From assembly GCF_902506435.1 (NCBI RefSeq), contig NZ_LR733215.1, forward strand, positions 3,589,078-3,653,077: a DNA stretch of 64,000 nt. Reading direction: 5' to 3'. The DNA is from Nocardioides sp. AX2bis. GTDB taxonomy: Bacteria; Actinomycetota; Actinomycetes; Propionibacteriales; Nocardioidaceae. The translations under genes were made by a program, and so were the position numbers. Shown here in pieces: positions 1 through 8,099 of this stretch (positions are counted from its first letter, which is position 1; each line of letters starts with the position of its first letter). A model generated the notes under the pieces. The model was not told the origin of the DNA. It saw only the letters and a program-made list of their open reading frames with translations, and searched no databases.

Positions 1-2
1 TC

Positions 3-563
3 AACTGCACCCCCGATGAGTCCGGGGAGAAGCGCGACTGGGTCAAGGGTCGGCCGGGTCCGCAGAAGCTCGGTGAGGCGTTCTGTGAGCTGATCGAGAA
101 CTACCCCCGACAGAACGCACCCAAGCTGGGGCGCACCGACGGGACCTTCATCGCGACCACCACCTTCGAGCTCCTGACGACCGCCCTTGGGACCGCCACG
201 TTGGACGACGGCACACCGATGACCGCCGCCCAGGCCATGCGCCTGGCGTGTGAGGCGCGGATCATCCCCGTGGTCCTCGGCGGAAACGGTGAGGTCCTCC
301 ACCAGGGCAAGGCCCGACGCAAGTACACCGCCGCGCAGACCTACGCCATGCACGCCCGGGACAAGTCCTGCACCGCCAAGGGCTGCGACTGGCCACCGGG
401 GCTGTGTCACGCCCACCACGACACCATGTTCTCGAAAGGTGGGAAGACGGACATCGAGGACGGACGGCTGCTGTGTCCGCACCACCACGCCCGCGCTCAC
501 GACCCCGCCTACGACATGACGATCCATGCCGACAACAAGGTCACCTTCCACCGGCGGACGTAG
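3..563 (+). CDS. DUF222/HNH endonuclease family protein (5' end outside window)
   Basis: C-terminal portion of an actinobacterial 13E12/DUF222-type protein; the frame is open from the left edge, so the start lies outside the window. The last 60 residues hold an HNH nuclease fold: CTAKGC, then CHAHHD and LLCPHHHARAHD supply the His/Asn-type metal-binding and catalytic region. These genes are abundant, often multicopy, in Nocardioidaceae and Mycobacteriaceae, and the biological role of most is unknown. The family call rests on the HNH motif plus the typical preceding residues. The gene ends just before a hairpin-rich intergenic stretch and points toward the converging immunity-type array. Confidence 0.8.
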   Translation, partial: NCTPDESGEKRDWVKGRPGPQKLGEAFCELIENYPRQNAPKLGRTDGTFIATTTFELLTTALGTATLDDGTPMTAAQAMRLACEARIIPVVLGGNGEVLHQGKARRKYTAAQTYAMHARDKSCTAKGCDWPPGLCHAHHDTMFSKGGKTDIEDGRLLCPHHHARAHDPAYDMTIHADNKVTFHRRT

Positions 564-566
564 GCC

Positions 567-636
567 GAGGGTCTCGTGACGCTCGCTTCGCTCGCTCCTC
601 GACCGCCGGTTCGGCGCGCCCTCGACCACCGGGGAC
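567..636. repeat. Intergenic hairpin-rich repeat
   Basis: Between two converging genes, a GTGACGCTCGCTTCGCTCGC block (complementary GCTCGC/GCGAGC-type arms) is followed by two copies of CTCGACC-CCGG spaced about 33 bases apart. I recall similar blocks scattered between genes in Nocardioides genomes; that is memory, not a search. It could act as a transcription terminator for both flanking genes. Confidence 0.4.
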
Positions 637-667
637 CCGCGAGTGCGCCTCGGCGAGGCCTGACGGA

Positions 668-1201
668 TCAGCGGTCCTTGCGGTGACGCTCCAACCGGTC
701 GAGCAGATCGTCGGCGTCGAACCCCGCCGGCACTCGGCGGTAGCGGAACGTCCGCCCCTCTCCCACCTCGTCGTACAGCGACGCGCCGACCGGACGCTGC
801 AGCAGCCAGTCCCGGCAGGACTCACCGCGCTCCCCGGCCCGTACGCACCCCGCCCGCACCGCGGCGGCGAAGTCCAGGCCGGCCCGGTCACAGGCTCGTG
901 GGAGCAGGTCGGCCACGACGATCACGTCCCGCCGGTCCAGGGGTCCGCCCTGCAGCAGCGCCAGGGCGAAGGCGGCCTGCTCGGCGAGCCGGAGGCTGCC
1001 CTCCCGGCCCACGAGCGAGGCAGCGAGTTCCACGAACCCGAGCAACTGCCAGGACCTCCCGTCGTCCAGCTCGTCCACGGCAGCAGTCCACCGATCAGGT
1101 TCGCGAGACAGCGAGTCGGCGATGTCCAGCGCCCACCGCGTCGGTACGTCGTGGTCGCGCTCGTCGGTCGGCTGCGACAGCAGCTCGAAGACACCACTCA
1201 T
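668..1201 (-). CDS. Hypothetical protein, last gene of a three-gene coupled set
   Basis: 177-residue soluble, acidic protein rich in leucine and alanine helices; I do not recognise the family. The start was set at the ATG overlapping the stop of the upstream gene (ATGA), rather than at an earlier in-frame codon, because the same 4-base overlap links the three genes here. It is the most distal member of the minus-strand array of small genes. By position it is a candidate orphan immunity or accessory protein, but nothing in the sequence proves that. Confidence 0.6.
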   Translation of the reverse strand: MSGVFELLSQPTDERDHDVPTRWALDIADSLSREPDRWTAAVDELDDGRSWQLLGFVELAASLVGREGSLRLAEQAAFALALLQGGPLDRRDVIVVADLLPRACDRAGLDFAAAVRAGCVRAGERGESCRDWLLQRPVGASLYDEVGEGRTFRYRRVPAGFDADDLLDRLERHRKDR

Positions 1202-1476
1202 CGAAGGCTCCTCAGCGCCTGCGCGCACGCGACCACGTCGTTCGCGGGCGGGGCGTAGGCCCAGCTGTCGACCACCTCGTGCGCGAGCTCGTCGAGCAGC
1301 CGTACGGCTCCTACCCGGTCGCCGCCGCGCAGCCGGTCCCCCGCCCTGGTCACCCGGTCGACGGCACCGTCCAGCGACTCGTCGCTCGCGCCGGTCGCTC
1401 GCTGCGTCCGCGGACGGGTCCGCTCGGCCTGCAGCGCCACGAGCAGGTTCGCGAGGGCGTCACGGGTGGACGTCAC
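1198..1476 (-). CDS. Small hypothetical protein (92 aa)
   Basis: 92-residue helical protein, GTG start overlapping the upstream stop codon (GTGA), and its own stop overlapping the next start (ATGA), so the three genes are probably translated together. No signal peptide or membrane segment. No recognised domain. A longer reading frame runs upstream, but its sequence is arginine/glycine-rich shadow translation of the neighbour and was discarded. Confidence 0.55.
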   Translation of the reverse strand: MTSTRDALANLLVALQAERTRPRTQRATGASDESLDGAVDRVTRAGDRLRGGDRVGAVRLLDELAHEVVDSWAYAPPANDVVACAQALRSLR

Positions 1477-2054
1477 GACCCGGGTTCCTGCTCGGCGGAC
1501 CCGACCACGGCACTCGTCGTGCGTTCGTGCACCGCCTGCTCGTGAAGCGTCCGACGCAGGACGTCCAGGGCGGTCTGCTCCGGGCGTACCCCGGATGCGT
1601 CCTGGAGGACGAGGTCGTCGAGCCCGCCCATCCCGCGGTAGAGGCCGAGCACCGTGACCAGCAGCTGACGCCGCTCGTCGGCCGGACGGGGCGCGACGGC
1701 CTCGTCGGCCAGGGAGCCCAGCAGTGCCGCCCAGCGCGGCTCGCCGGTGCGGTGGAGCAACGACGACAGCGCGCGCAGCGACCCGGCGACCCCGTCGGGT
1801 GCGGCTGCGGTCGTCCCCCGCAGCGAGCGCCAGACCTCGTCGCGCAGGCCCATCTCCTCGCACAGTGAGCGGACCAGCCGCACCGTCTCCTCGTCGACCG
1901 CCGCGTCGTGCTCGACGAGCTGGGTGGCCACCAGCTCGACGGCGACGCCGGTCTCGTTCGCGTCGAGGAGGTCCCAGGCGTTCTCCACGTCGCGGCGGGT
2001 CAGCTGGTCCTCGACCAGGACCACCAGGCCACGAGCCCGACCCAGGACGTCCAC
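1473..2054 (-). CDS. Hypothetical helical protein (193 aa)
   Basis: First gene of the coupled set 2054-668. It encodes a soluble, Leu/Glu/Asp-rich protein with likely all-helical structure; no family recognised. The protein-like composition begins at the GTG at 2054 (VDVLGRARG); sequence further upstream is proline/arginine-rich out-of-frame noise. A later start near QLTRRDVENAW is also possible. Lies directly downstream of a separate 82-residue gene, in the array that follows the RHS toxin locus. Confidence 0.6.
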   Translation of the reverse strand: MDVLGRARGLVVLVEDQLTRRDVENAWDLLDANETGVAVELVATQLVEHDAAVDEETVRLVRSLCEEMGLRDEVWRSLRGTTAAAPDGVAGSLRALSSLLHRTGEPRWAALLGSLADEAVAPRPADERRQLLVTVLGLYRGMGGLDDLVLQDASGVRPEQTALDVLRRTLHEQAVHERTTSAVVGSAEQEPGS

Positions 2055-2106
2055 GCCGCCATGATGACAGTGGGCAACCCGCCTCCGCTCCGACCGGCCC
2101 CGGTCA

Positions 2107-2355
2107 CTACCCACCGGGTCCCCGAGCGGGAAAGGCCCGGGCCAGGCGCGCCAGCAGGTCCTCGGCGGCCTCCTCGAGCGTGGGGTGGCGGCGCTCCCCG
2201 GTACGTCCGCCGCGCTCGGCGTAGTAGACGCTCCACCGGCTGCCCTCATCGCACAGGACCCACGCCTCGTTCGCCGCCGCACCGTGGCCGAGGACGACGG
2301 CGTCAGAGGGCACGTCCAGCCGGGCCACCCGGGCACGCACCTCGTCGAGCGTCAT
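2107..2355 (-). CDS. Small hypothetical protein, immunity-like
   Basis: 82 residues starting MTLDEVRARVARL. The middle (WSVYYAERGGR followed by a Leu/Ala helix) follows a pattern I associate with a widespread small protein group near actinobacterial toxin loci (W-x-V-Y-Y-x-E-R-G then helix), but I cannot give a family name. It is divergent from the DUF4291 gene, with only 23 bases between the start codons, so the two share a promoter region. Confidence 0.6.
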   Translation of the reverse strand: MTLDEVRARVARLDVPSDAVVLGHGAAANEAWVLCDEGSRWSVYYAERGGRTGERRHPTLEEAAEDLLARLARAFPARGPGG

Positions 2356-2378
2356 CGTCCTGCCTCCATGATGGTCCC

Positions 2379-2993
2379 GTGTCCCCGTCGACCCCGCCGC
2401 TGCGCCAGGTCCGCGCCGCCTACGACGACCAGACCATCACCGTCTACCAGGCCTACCCCGACCGGGTCGCCGACGCCGCCCTGGAGGCCGGGACGTTCGT
2501 GCCGCCCTTCAAGCGCGAACGGATGACCTGGGTCAAGCCGTCGTTCCTGTGGATGATGTACCGCTGCGGCTGGGCGACCAAGCCCGACCAGGAGCGCGTC
2601 CTGGCCGTCCGGATCACCCGCGCGGGCTTCGAGGAGGCACTTGCGTCGTCCTGTCTCAGCCACCTCGACGCCGAGATCCACCCCGACCACGACACCTGGG
2701 CCCGGCTCAAGGCGACCAGTCCCGTACGCGTCCAGTGGGACCCCGAACGCTCCAGGACCCTCGACCCGCTCCCGTGGCGCTCGATCCAGGTGGGCCTCGG
2801 TGGCCGCACGGTCGCCTCCTACGTCGGCGAGTGGATCGTCGACCTGACCGACCTCACCGCCGAGGTGCACGCCATGCGTGCGGACCCCGTGCTGCGCCGC
2901 ACCCGACCCGACCGCGAACGGCCCTACCCGCTGCCCGAGGCCGTGGGCGCGCGGATCGGCCTCAGCCGGCCCCTTCCGCAGCACGAGCAGTGA
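2379..2993 (+). CDS. DUF4291 domain-containing protein
   Basis: 204-residue protein covering a whole DUF4291 domain: ITVYQAYPDRVADAAL, then FVPPFKRERMTWVKPSFLWM, and RSIQVGLGGRTVASY. The family is found in bacteria and fungi and its biochemical role is not established; the conserved basic/aromatic core suggests a nucleotide or nucleic acid ligand, which is inference. The GTG start at 2379 begins the family-typical N-terminus; the frame extends far upstream but as noise. It is the only clear plus-strand gene in the first 8 kb of the array and its last 32 bases overlap the converging SMI1/KNR4 gene. Confidence 0.85.
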   Translation: MSPSTPPLRQVRAAYDDQTITVYQAYPDRVADAALEAGTFVPPFKRERMTWVKPSFLWMMYRCGWATKPDQERVLAVRITRAGFEEALASSCLSHLDAEIHPDHDTWARLKATSPVRVQWDPERSRTLDPLPWRSIQVGLGGRTVASYVGEWIVDLTDLTAEVHAMRADPVLRRTRPDRERPYPLPEAVGARIGLSRPLPQHEQ

Positions 2994-3519
2994 ACCGGGG
3001 CTGCGCGGACGGCACGTCCGACGGGAATGCGCGTACTCGCTCCCGGCCCGAGAGCACCGCCAGCAGGAACCCCGTCGCGGTCAGGTCGAAGGTCTCCCAC
3101 CCCGGCCCGCGGGCCTCGTTCACGACGACTCCCCACCGGTCCGGGTCGTGACGCGGGGAGCACCGCCAGAAGCAGACGTCGCCGTTGTCGGTCACCGCCC
3201 ACGGGAGCAGCTCGCCGCCGTCCTCGCCGACGTCGTACGGCACCACCTCGCCGCCCGTGGCCAGCGACCGCAGCGCCTCGAGCCTGACGCGTGCCTGCTC
3301 CACCAGGTCGAGGTGCCGCTCCTCGGCGCCGGGCGCGAGCAGCCACAGGAAGTCGTCGAACGCGCCCGGCCCGTAGGTGTCGAGCAGCGCGCGGTGGTCG
3401 TCGGGGAGGGTGACACCGAGGGACGCCTCGGCAGCGAGCCGTGCGGCCGGGGTGGCGTACGCCCCCGGCGCCGGCGGCGGTGGGACCAGCGCGACGAGCT
3501 GCTGGAGGTCGGTGGTCAC
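2962..3519 (-). CDS. SMI1/KNR4 (SUKH) family protein, putative immunity protein
   Basis: 185-residue SUKH-type protein: LGVTLPDDHRALLDTYGPG near residues 34-52 is the family signature helix, followed by FDDFLWLLAP, LLPWAVTDNGDVCFW and a C-terminal WETFDLTATGFL segment. SUKH proteins are among the commonest immunity proteins of bacterial polymorphic toxin systems and bind the matching toxin domain. No partner toxin is adjacent, so it would be an orphan. Its GTG start overlaps the stop of the upstream gene by 4 bases, and its 3' end overlaps the converging DUF4291 gene. Confidence 0.8.
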   Translation of the reverse strand: MTTDLQQLVALVPPPPAPGAYATPAARLAAEASLGVTLPDDHRALLDTYGPGAFDDFLWLLAPGAEERHLDLVEQARVRLEALRSLATGGEVVPYDVGEDGGELLPWAVTDNGDVCFWRCSPRHDPDRWGVVVNEARGPGWETFDLTATGFLLAVLSGRERVRAFPSDVPSAQPRFTARAAEGAG

Positions 3520-3920
3520 CGCACTGTCCCGTAGGTCTCGACCAGCGGCGCCGGCGGCAGGTAGCCGTGCGCCGTCACGTAGTGCAGCACCAGGTTCGGC
3601 GCCTGCCAGGTCCGACCACTCATGTCACGGACCTCGATCGCGGCGCTCCCGAGCCACAGCTCCGACCCGTCCGTGGTCCGGTAGTGCGTCGGCCAGAACT
3701 CGGCATCCGGGCAGAACGGGCATCGGTGGAAGCCGCGCGTGCGCCCGACCGGCGACCGGGCCGCGTCCTCCAGCACGCGCAGGAGGGAGTCGGGACACTG
3801 ACGGGGAGGTCCGAGATCACCGGGTCCGAGCCAGCCGAAGGCCAGGCTCCCCGCGGCCGGACCACCGGCTTCGGCGTAGCCGTCGTCGGGGACCTCTGTC
3901 CCGTCCTCGTAGACGGTCAT
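3516..3920 (-). CDS. DUF7919-like protein, putative immunity protein
   Basis: 134 residues: N-terminal MTVYEDGTEV, central GWLGPGD, GFHRCPFCPDAEFW with a CPFC pair, then LWLGSAAIEV and APNLVLHYVTAHGYLPP. This succession (YED start, G-F-H-x-C-x-F-C, LGS, PNL-hYVTAHGY-PP) is what I remember for DUF7919; the assignment is from memory. The ATG at 3920 overlaps the upstream stop and its stop overlaps the SUKH start, so it sits in a tightly coupled unit. The function of this family is not known to me; the context suggests immunity. Confidence 0.65.
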   Translation of the reverse strand: MTVYEDGTEVPDDGYAEAGGPAAGSLAFGWLGPGDLGPPRQCPDSLLRVLEDAARSPVGRTRGFHRCPFCPDAEFWPTHYRTTDGSELWLGSAAIEVRDMSGRTWQAPNLVLHYVTAHGYLPPAPLVETYGTVR

Positions 3921-4408
3921 CCGGAGCTCTCGTCCTCGGTGACGTCGACGGCGCCGGACGCCTCGAGCACCCACGCCAGCGCGCCCAGAGCGACCGGCCA
4001 CCCCGGCACCTCCACCCGGACCCGGACCAGGTCGGGGGCGACGACCTCGGCGTCCCACCACCGCCACGGGCGGTCCGACGGGTCGAACCAGGACAGCCAG
4101 CTGCGCGCCGTCCAGCGTCGCTCGTCAGGTGAGCGCGCGCCCTCGGGGGCGCAGGCCTGCCGGAACCACGGCGGGAGGTGGCGGTCGGCGTCGGGCGATG
4201 CGTGCTCCTCCGCCGGCAGCAGGACCGCGGCGAGGAGCACCTCGTTCACGCGTCGCAGGACCGCCCACGCCTCGTCCTGGGCACCGTCGACGGGTGGCGG
4301 CACCCGCGCCCGGACGGTGACCAGGCCCGCTCCACCCGGGCTGCCCCCTGCGGCCGGGTCGCCCCGCAGCCGCATCAGCTCGGAGCCTGCAGCCGCTGCG
4401 TCGGTCAT
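3917..4408 (-). CDS. Hypothetical protein (163 aa) upstream of DUF7919-like gene
   Basis: Tryptophan-rich soluble protein (RRWTARSWLSWFDPSDRPWR and WRWWDAEVVAPDLV), ending in a short acidic tail. I do not recognise it. The ATG at 4408 (MTDAAAAG) is preferred over an ATG 8 codons earlier because of the gap to the next gene. It begins the coupled unit 4408-2962. The Trp-rich strand pattern resembles small immunity folds that read a partner surface, but this is only an impression. Confidence 0.55.
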   Translation of the reverse strand: MTDAAAAGSELMRLRGDPAAGGSPGGAGLVTVRARVPPPVDGAQDEAWAVLRRVNEVLLAAVLLPAEEHASPDADRHLPPWFRQACAPEGARSPDERRWTARSWLSWFDPSDRPWRWWDAEVVAPDLVRVRVEVPGWPVALGALAWVLEASGAVDVTEDESSG

Positions 4409-4441
4409 GCCCCGGAGCGTAGGAGACCCCACCGCGCCGGA

Positions 4442-4762
4442 CTACCGCCCGCGCCCCCACCACGGCCCGAAGATCGCCACGCGCAGCGCCTCCTGGTAGC
4501 CCGCGGCGGCCCTCCTGATCGCGCCGGCCTCCGCACGCGCGTGGTCGGCCTCGTCATGCATCGCGTAGAAGACGAACCACAGCTTGCCGGCGAACGCCGT
4601 CGGGATGGTCTCGGCGACGGCGCCGCTGTCACCGATCTCGTGGACCAGCGCGCGCAGCTCGTCCAGCGCCTGACCGTTCAGGGACTTGTCTGCCCGCAGC
4701 GGCATCAGGACCCGCGTGGTCAGCTCGTCCAGACGGCCCTCGAAACCGCTGAGGTCGGTCAC
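4442..4762 (-). CDS. Small hypothetical helical protein (106 aa)
   Basis: 106 residues, probably all-helical: LDELTTRVLMPLRADKSL, then LDELRALVHEIG and FVFYAMHDEADHARAEA. GTG start overlaps the stop of the HEAT-repeat gene upstream (GTGA). The frame continues upstream but becomes arginine/glycine noise. No domain recognised. Third and last gene of the ankyrin-HEAT-hypothetical coupled unit. Confidence 0.6.
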   Translation of the reverse strand: MTDLSGFEGRLDELTTRVLMPLRADKSLNGQALDELRALVHEIGDSGAVAETIPTAFAGKLWFVFYAMHDEADHARAEAGAIRRAAAGYQEALRVAIFGPWWGRGR

Positions 4763-5259
4763 GGGTCCACTCCTTCGACGTCGGTACGGCGGTCGAGCAC
4801 CCGTCGCACGCGGGGACGCAGGGCGTGGTCCTCGTGGCTCAGCAGGGCCTGGAGTGCATCGCGGGCCTCGTCGGCGGGGATCCGTCCCAGCGAGTGGATC
4901 GCCTTGACGGCCAGCTGGCGTGACTCGTCGTAGTCCAGGTAGTCGGGCACCCACCGGGTCGCTCCGACCAGGGCGGGGACCGCGTCCACGCACCCCACCC
5001 GGCCCAGCATGAAGGCAACGTCCTCGTGCCGCGTGTGCCAGTCCTGGCCGAGCAGGTCTGCGAGCGGGTCGCACCAGCGGTGGTCGTACCCGAAGGCGTC
5101 CCCCAGCTTCAGGGAGGCCTCCACCGTGGCCGGGTCCTGCGCGGACCGCGCGCCGGCCAGCTCCTCCCACGCCCACGACGACACGTCCCCGACGCCCAGT
5201 GCGTCCGCGAGGTCGTGCTTGCCGAGGGTGAAGACGAGGTGCTGCTGGTCCGGGCTCAT
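4759..5259 (-). CDS. HEAT-repeat-like protein
   Basis: 166-residue helical-repeat protein. RHEDVAFMLGRVGCVDAVPAL, RQLAVKAIHSLGRI and ARDALQALLSHEDHALRPRV are consecutive helix pairs typical of HEAT/PBS-lyase repeats, with aligned Asp/Arg positions. HEAT-like repeats are known immunity scaffolds in polymorphic toxin systems. Start overlaps the stop of the ankyrin gene and its stop overlaps the 106-residue gene, so two superhelical repeat proteins are co-translated here. Confidence 0.65.
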   Translation of the reverse strand: MSPDQQHLVFTLGKHDLADALGVGDVSSWAWEELAGARSAQDPATVEASLKLGDAFGYDHRWCDPLADLLGQDWHTRHEDVAFMLGRVGCVDAVPALVGATRWVPDYLDYDESRQLAVKAIHSLGRIPADEARDALQALLSHEDHALRPRVRRVLDRRTDVEGVDP

Positions 5260-5696
5260 CCGGACAACCGGATTCCCATGAGGTCGGCCAGGTCCTGCCG
5301 CTCCATCAGGCGGACCATCGTGGCCGTGCTGGAGCCGTGGGCGTTCGGGGACTCGGGGTCGGCCCCGTGCGCCATCAGCTCGTTGATGACCAGCTCCAGG
5401 TCCTGGGGCGCCTGCATCGCGGACCTCAGCGGGTCGTTGCCCAGGGCGTTCTGCGCCCTCGGGTCCGCGCCGGCCGCCAGCAGCACCCGGACACCCTCGA
5501 GATTTCCCTGCTGGGCCGCGAAGTGCAGCGGGGTGAACCCCCGCCCGTCCACGGCGCGTACGTCCGCGCCCTCGTCGAGCAGACGGCGCACCGTCACGTT
5601 GTCGGCGTCGACGGCGGCGTAGTGCAGGGCGCTGCGGCCCATCGCGTCCCTGCGGGCGGGTCCGGACGGCGAGGTCACCCCGCCATCCTCACCCAT
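5256..5696 (-). CDS. Ankyrin-repeat protein, putative immunity protein
   Basis: 146 residues with about three ankyrin repeats: GRSALHYAAVDADNVTVRRL, GRGFTPLHFAAQQGNLEGVR and LGNDPLRSAMQAPQDLELV, each followed by LL/LM-x-x-GAD. Ankyrin proteins act by protein-protein binding and are a listed immunity type in toxin islands. ATG at 5696 is preceded by GGAG at suitable spacing. It leads the coupled unit ankyrin-HEAT-106 aa. No signal peptide, so cytoplasmic. Confidence 0.75.
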   Translation of the reverse strand: MGEDGGVTSPSGPARRDAMGRSALHYAAVDADNVTVRRLLDEGADVRAVDGRGFTPLHFAAQQGNLEGVRVLLAAGADPRAQNALGNDPLRSAMQAPQDLELVINELMAHGADPESPNAHGSSTATMVRLMERQDLADLMGIRLSG

Positions 5697-5740
5697 GAGT
5701 CGCTCCGGCAGCGGCTTGAACAGAAGAGCGTCTCCCCGCC

Positions 5741-5778
5741 GGACCGCGCCGGACCGCGCCGGACCGCGCCGGACCGCC
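5741..5778. repeat. Tandem repeat of GGACCGCGCC (3.8 copies)
   Basis: Three perfect 10-base units plus eight further bases, lying between the ankyrin gene start and the stop of the next minus-strand gene. Likely slipped-strand array; it separates two transcription units. Confidence 0.85.
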
Positions 5779-5781
5779 CCG

Positions 5782-6183
5782 TCAGCCGAACAGCTCCTTC
5801 GACCGCTGCACCCGCAGCTCCCGCAGGCGAGCCCTCGCCGCGGGCCACCCCTCCCCCGCGAGCAGGTCCTCGATCTCGTCGAGGTGCAGCTGCAGGAACC
5901 GGGCGTACGACGCGTCGAGGAGTGCCGAGGACTCCGGCCGGCCGGTCCACAGCCGGCGGAGCAGGTCGATCGAGTACCAGTCCCCCGGGTCCTGGACCGG
6001 CTGGACGTCGGCCATCAGCTGCCGACGGTCGCAGGTGAAGCGGATCCGCAGGCCCTCGGACTCGACGACCAGCAGGCCGTCGCCCCCGTTGCTGCGGTCC
6101 GCGCGGGAGTCCGTGATCTGGAAGCGACCTCCGCGCCACAGCCACGACAGGTGGTCCGCCACGAAGCTGAGGATCAGGTCCAC
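5782..6183 (-). CDS. Hypothetical protein (133 aa)
   Basis: Starts MDLILSFVADHLSWLWRGG. The N-terminal half is predicted strands (GLLVVESEGLRIRFTCD), the C-terminal half charged helices (FLQLHLDEIEDLLAGEGW). No family recognised. Start overlaps the previous gene's 3' end by 10 bases, so the two are probably one operon. Sits in the orphan immunity-type array. Confidence 0.6.
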   Translation of the reverse strand: MDLILSFVADHLSWLWRGGRFQITDSRADRSNGGDGLLVVESEGLRIRFTCDRRQLMADVQPVQDPGDWYSIDLLRRLWTGRPESSALLDASYARFLQLHLDEIEDLLAGEGWPAARARLRELRVQRSKELFG

Positions 6184-6560
6184 GGCTGCCGTCCCAGGAC
6201 GAACGACACGACCGACGGAGCCTCCGCCGGGTGGACGAACACGGCGAGACGGTGCTCGCCAGGCGCCACCGGGACCGTGACCAGGTCAGACGCGACGACC
6301 GATCCCACCTCGATCGCGGTCGAGACCGTGATCCGGCCGTCGAGCACGCGGGTCCCGGCCTCCGCGTCGTCACCGAGCAGCACCCGTACGAGCACGTCAC
6401 CCGCCGTGTCCGGTCGGGTCGCGACCACGACGGCCCGCTCGGAGTGCACCGCCGCCTCCGACCCGGTCACCCAGTCCGGGAGGTCGGTCGTGCCGCGGTC
6501 GTGTGCGGAGACCTGCGCGTGGAGTGGCAGGACGCGTGCCTCGGCGAGCAGCTCGTTCAT
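6174..6560 (-). CDS. Hypothetical beta-rich protein (128 aa)
   Basis: 128 residues starting MNELLAEARVLPLHAQVS with AGGAG about 7 bases upstream of the ATG. Mostly strands: ERAVVVATRPDTAGDVLVRV, ITVSTAIEVGSVV, EHRLAVFVHPAEAPSVVSF. The strand-rich pattern with charged loops resembles small cytoplasmic immunity proteins, but I do not recognise the family. Co-directional and slightly overlapping with the next gene. Confidence 0.6.
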   Translation of the reverse strand: MNELLAEARVLPLHAQVSAHDRGTTDLPDWVTGSEAAVHSERAVVVATRPDTAGDVLVRVLLGDDAEAGTRVLDGRITVSTAIEVGSVVASDLVTVPVAPGEHRLAVFVHPAEAPSVVSFVLGRQPWT

Positions 6561-6604
6561 CGTCCCGACTCCTCTGCCGCGGGCCTGCTGGGCCGACCCG
6601 TCCG

Positions 6605-6982
6605 TCAACCCCATGAGGCGCCCCGGATGCCCTCGGTGAGGATGAGCCCGGGGAGGTGCATCACCCACGGCTCGTCGTCGTCGCCCTCCACCAGCGCCAG
6701 CTCGTGACCGGCGGACAGGGCGAAGACCGCTCCGACGCCCGCGCGGGCCTCGACCCCGACGATGCTCATCCCGACGAGGTCCCAGACGCGGTCCTCGAGG
6801 TCGGGAGACGATGAGCCCAGTGCCAGTGCGTCGATGGTCCAGTCGCACCACAGGGTCAGGCCCCACCCGTCGCCGAACAGGGTGACGACGGGGTCGGTCA
6901 CCTCGGTGCCGCGGATCAGCAACGGAAGCGCCTCCCGCAGGAGCTGCCGCACAGGTCGAGGAGGTGGGCTCCAGCTCGACAT
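6605..6982 (-). CDS. Hypothetical protein (125 aa), immunity-like
   Basis: ATG at 6982 (MSSWSPPPRPV) has GAGGGAG about 8 bases upstream, better than an earlier in-frame start. Strand pattern VVTLFGDGWGLTLWCDW, then MSIVGVEARAGVGAVFALSA and WVMHLPG. The order (short strand, G-x-x-L-x-L, later V-x-G-h-L, then W-x-h) resembles DUF6188-type small proteins only loosely. Unknown function. Confidence 0.55.
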   Translation of the reverse strand: MSSWSPPPRPVRQLLREALPLLIRGTEVTDPVVTLFGDGWGLTLWCDWTIDALALGSSSPDLEDRVWDLVGMSIVGVEARAGVGAVFALSAGHELALVEGDDDEPWVMHLPGLILTEGIRGASWG

Positions 6983-7096
6983 GACTGCGCTCCCTCGTCC
7001 CCGCCCTGGGGCCGGCAGGCTCACGACGGAGCGTACGACCTCGTCACCCGGATCGCCCTCGACGCCCGCCGGACTTGCCGGCCGACCGGTCGCTGC

Positions 7097-7696
7097 TCAC
7101 TCGACATCCGCAGCGATCGCCGAGACCGACACCAGGCACTCGTCCAGGACGTCCTCGTCGGGCTCCGGATGGCGTGCCAGCAGTCGGATCGCTCGATCGA
7201 GGCCCTGCCGCGCACCTGCGAGCACCGGGTCGTCGAGCGCCGCTCGCTCGGCATCCTCCTGGGCCGCCGAACCGGTGTCGTAGACCCCGGACGACCGCTC
7301 CGTCACACGGTGGAACGCGGGCTCCAGCAGGAACCACGCCCCGTCCTCCGCCTCGAGCCGGCCCAGCGCCAGGCGCAGGGCCGAGTCGACGCAGATCCAG
7401 CAGTCCTGGGCTGCCGTGAAGCCCACGACGTCCGACGGCCCGGACGGCACCCGTGACTCGACCTCGGCCAGGAGGACCGCCGAGGCCGGTCCCAGTCCCA
7501 GGGCGATCTCGCGCGCCGCCACCTGCGCCTCCTCCAGACGCTCGATCTCCGGGTCGGCGGGGACCGCCGCGCACCACTGGACGTAGTCACGGGTGAGGGC
7601 GGTCGAGCCTGCCCAGAACAGGCCGACGGCCGATCGGACCGACAACCCTCGGACCTGCGCTGCCACCTCGTCCGACGCTGCCTCGAACGGGCTCAC
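7097..7696 (-). CDS. Hypothetical protein (199 aa)
   Basis: Soluble protein beginning VSPFEAASDEVAAQVRG. Helical middle (SAVGLFWAGSTALTRDYVQW, IERLEEAQVAAREIALGLG) and a CWICVDSALRLALG helix. The GTG at 7696 follows a GAGGTGG sequence. I do not recognise it. Together with its neighbours it forms part of the array downstream of RHS locus B; no catalytic motif is visible. Confidence 0.55.
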   Translation of the reverse strand: MSPFEAASDEVAAQVRGLSVRSAVGLFWAGSTALTRDYVQWCAAVPADPEIERLEEAQVAAREIALGLGPASAVLLAEVESRVPSGPSDVVGFTAAQDCWICVDSALRLALGRLEAEDGAWFLLEPAFHRVTERSSGVYDTGSAAQEDAERAALDDPVLAGARQGLDRAIRLLARHPEPDEDVLDECLVSVSAIAADVE

Positions 7697-7745
7697 ACGA
7701 CCACCTCGATCTAGATCCGTCGTTGCTGACGACCCCCACCCTCCG

Positions 7746-8099
7746 TCACTCGAAGGCCAGGAAGTCCTCCACCGCCCGCCGGAGCCACGCGTCGAAGCCC
7801 GGGAGGTCGGCTCTCTGCTCCCAGCCGGGAGCAGCGAAGTCATGGATGACGGAGACCCGCCCCGGTCCGCGGTCGAGGTCCCAGCAGGCAAGGTCGTCGT
7901 TGTCACCACGGCGGGCGAACACCACCAGGCGCCGGTCCGGGTAGCGGGTGCCGACGCCCTGCTGATGGCGGCGCAGGAGGTGGCCGTCGAGCACCTGCCA
8001 CGGTTCCAGGTTCGTCAGCCCCAGCCGGACCACGCGCAGGAAGGGCGCGGGGTAGCTGAACCCGGGCGGCAGCTCACCCGCGGTCAGCAGGCCCGTCAC
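7746..8099 (-). CDS. SMI1/KNR4 (SUKH)-like protein, putative immunity protein
   Basis: 117-residue short SUKH-like protein. The C-terminal half RLVVFARRGDNDDLACWDLD, then VIHDFAAPGWEQRADLPGFD and WLRRAVEDFL, is the strand/strand/helix layout of a subgroup of SMI1/KNR4 proteins (F-A-x-R-x-x-N-D-D-L-A-C). GTG start overlaps the Imm35 stop by 4 bases, giving a two-gene immunity unit. No toxin gene is adjacent. Confidence 0.65.
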   Translation of the reverse strand: MTGLLTAGELPPGFSYPAPFLRVVRLGLTNLEPWQVLDGHLLRRHQQGVGTRYPDRRLVVFARRGDNDDLACWDLDRGPGRVSVIHDFAAPGWEQRADLPGFDAWLRRAVEDFLAFE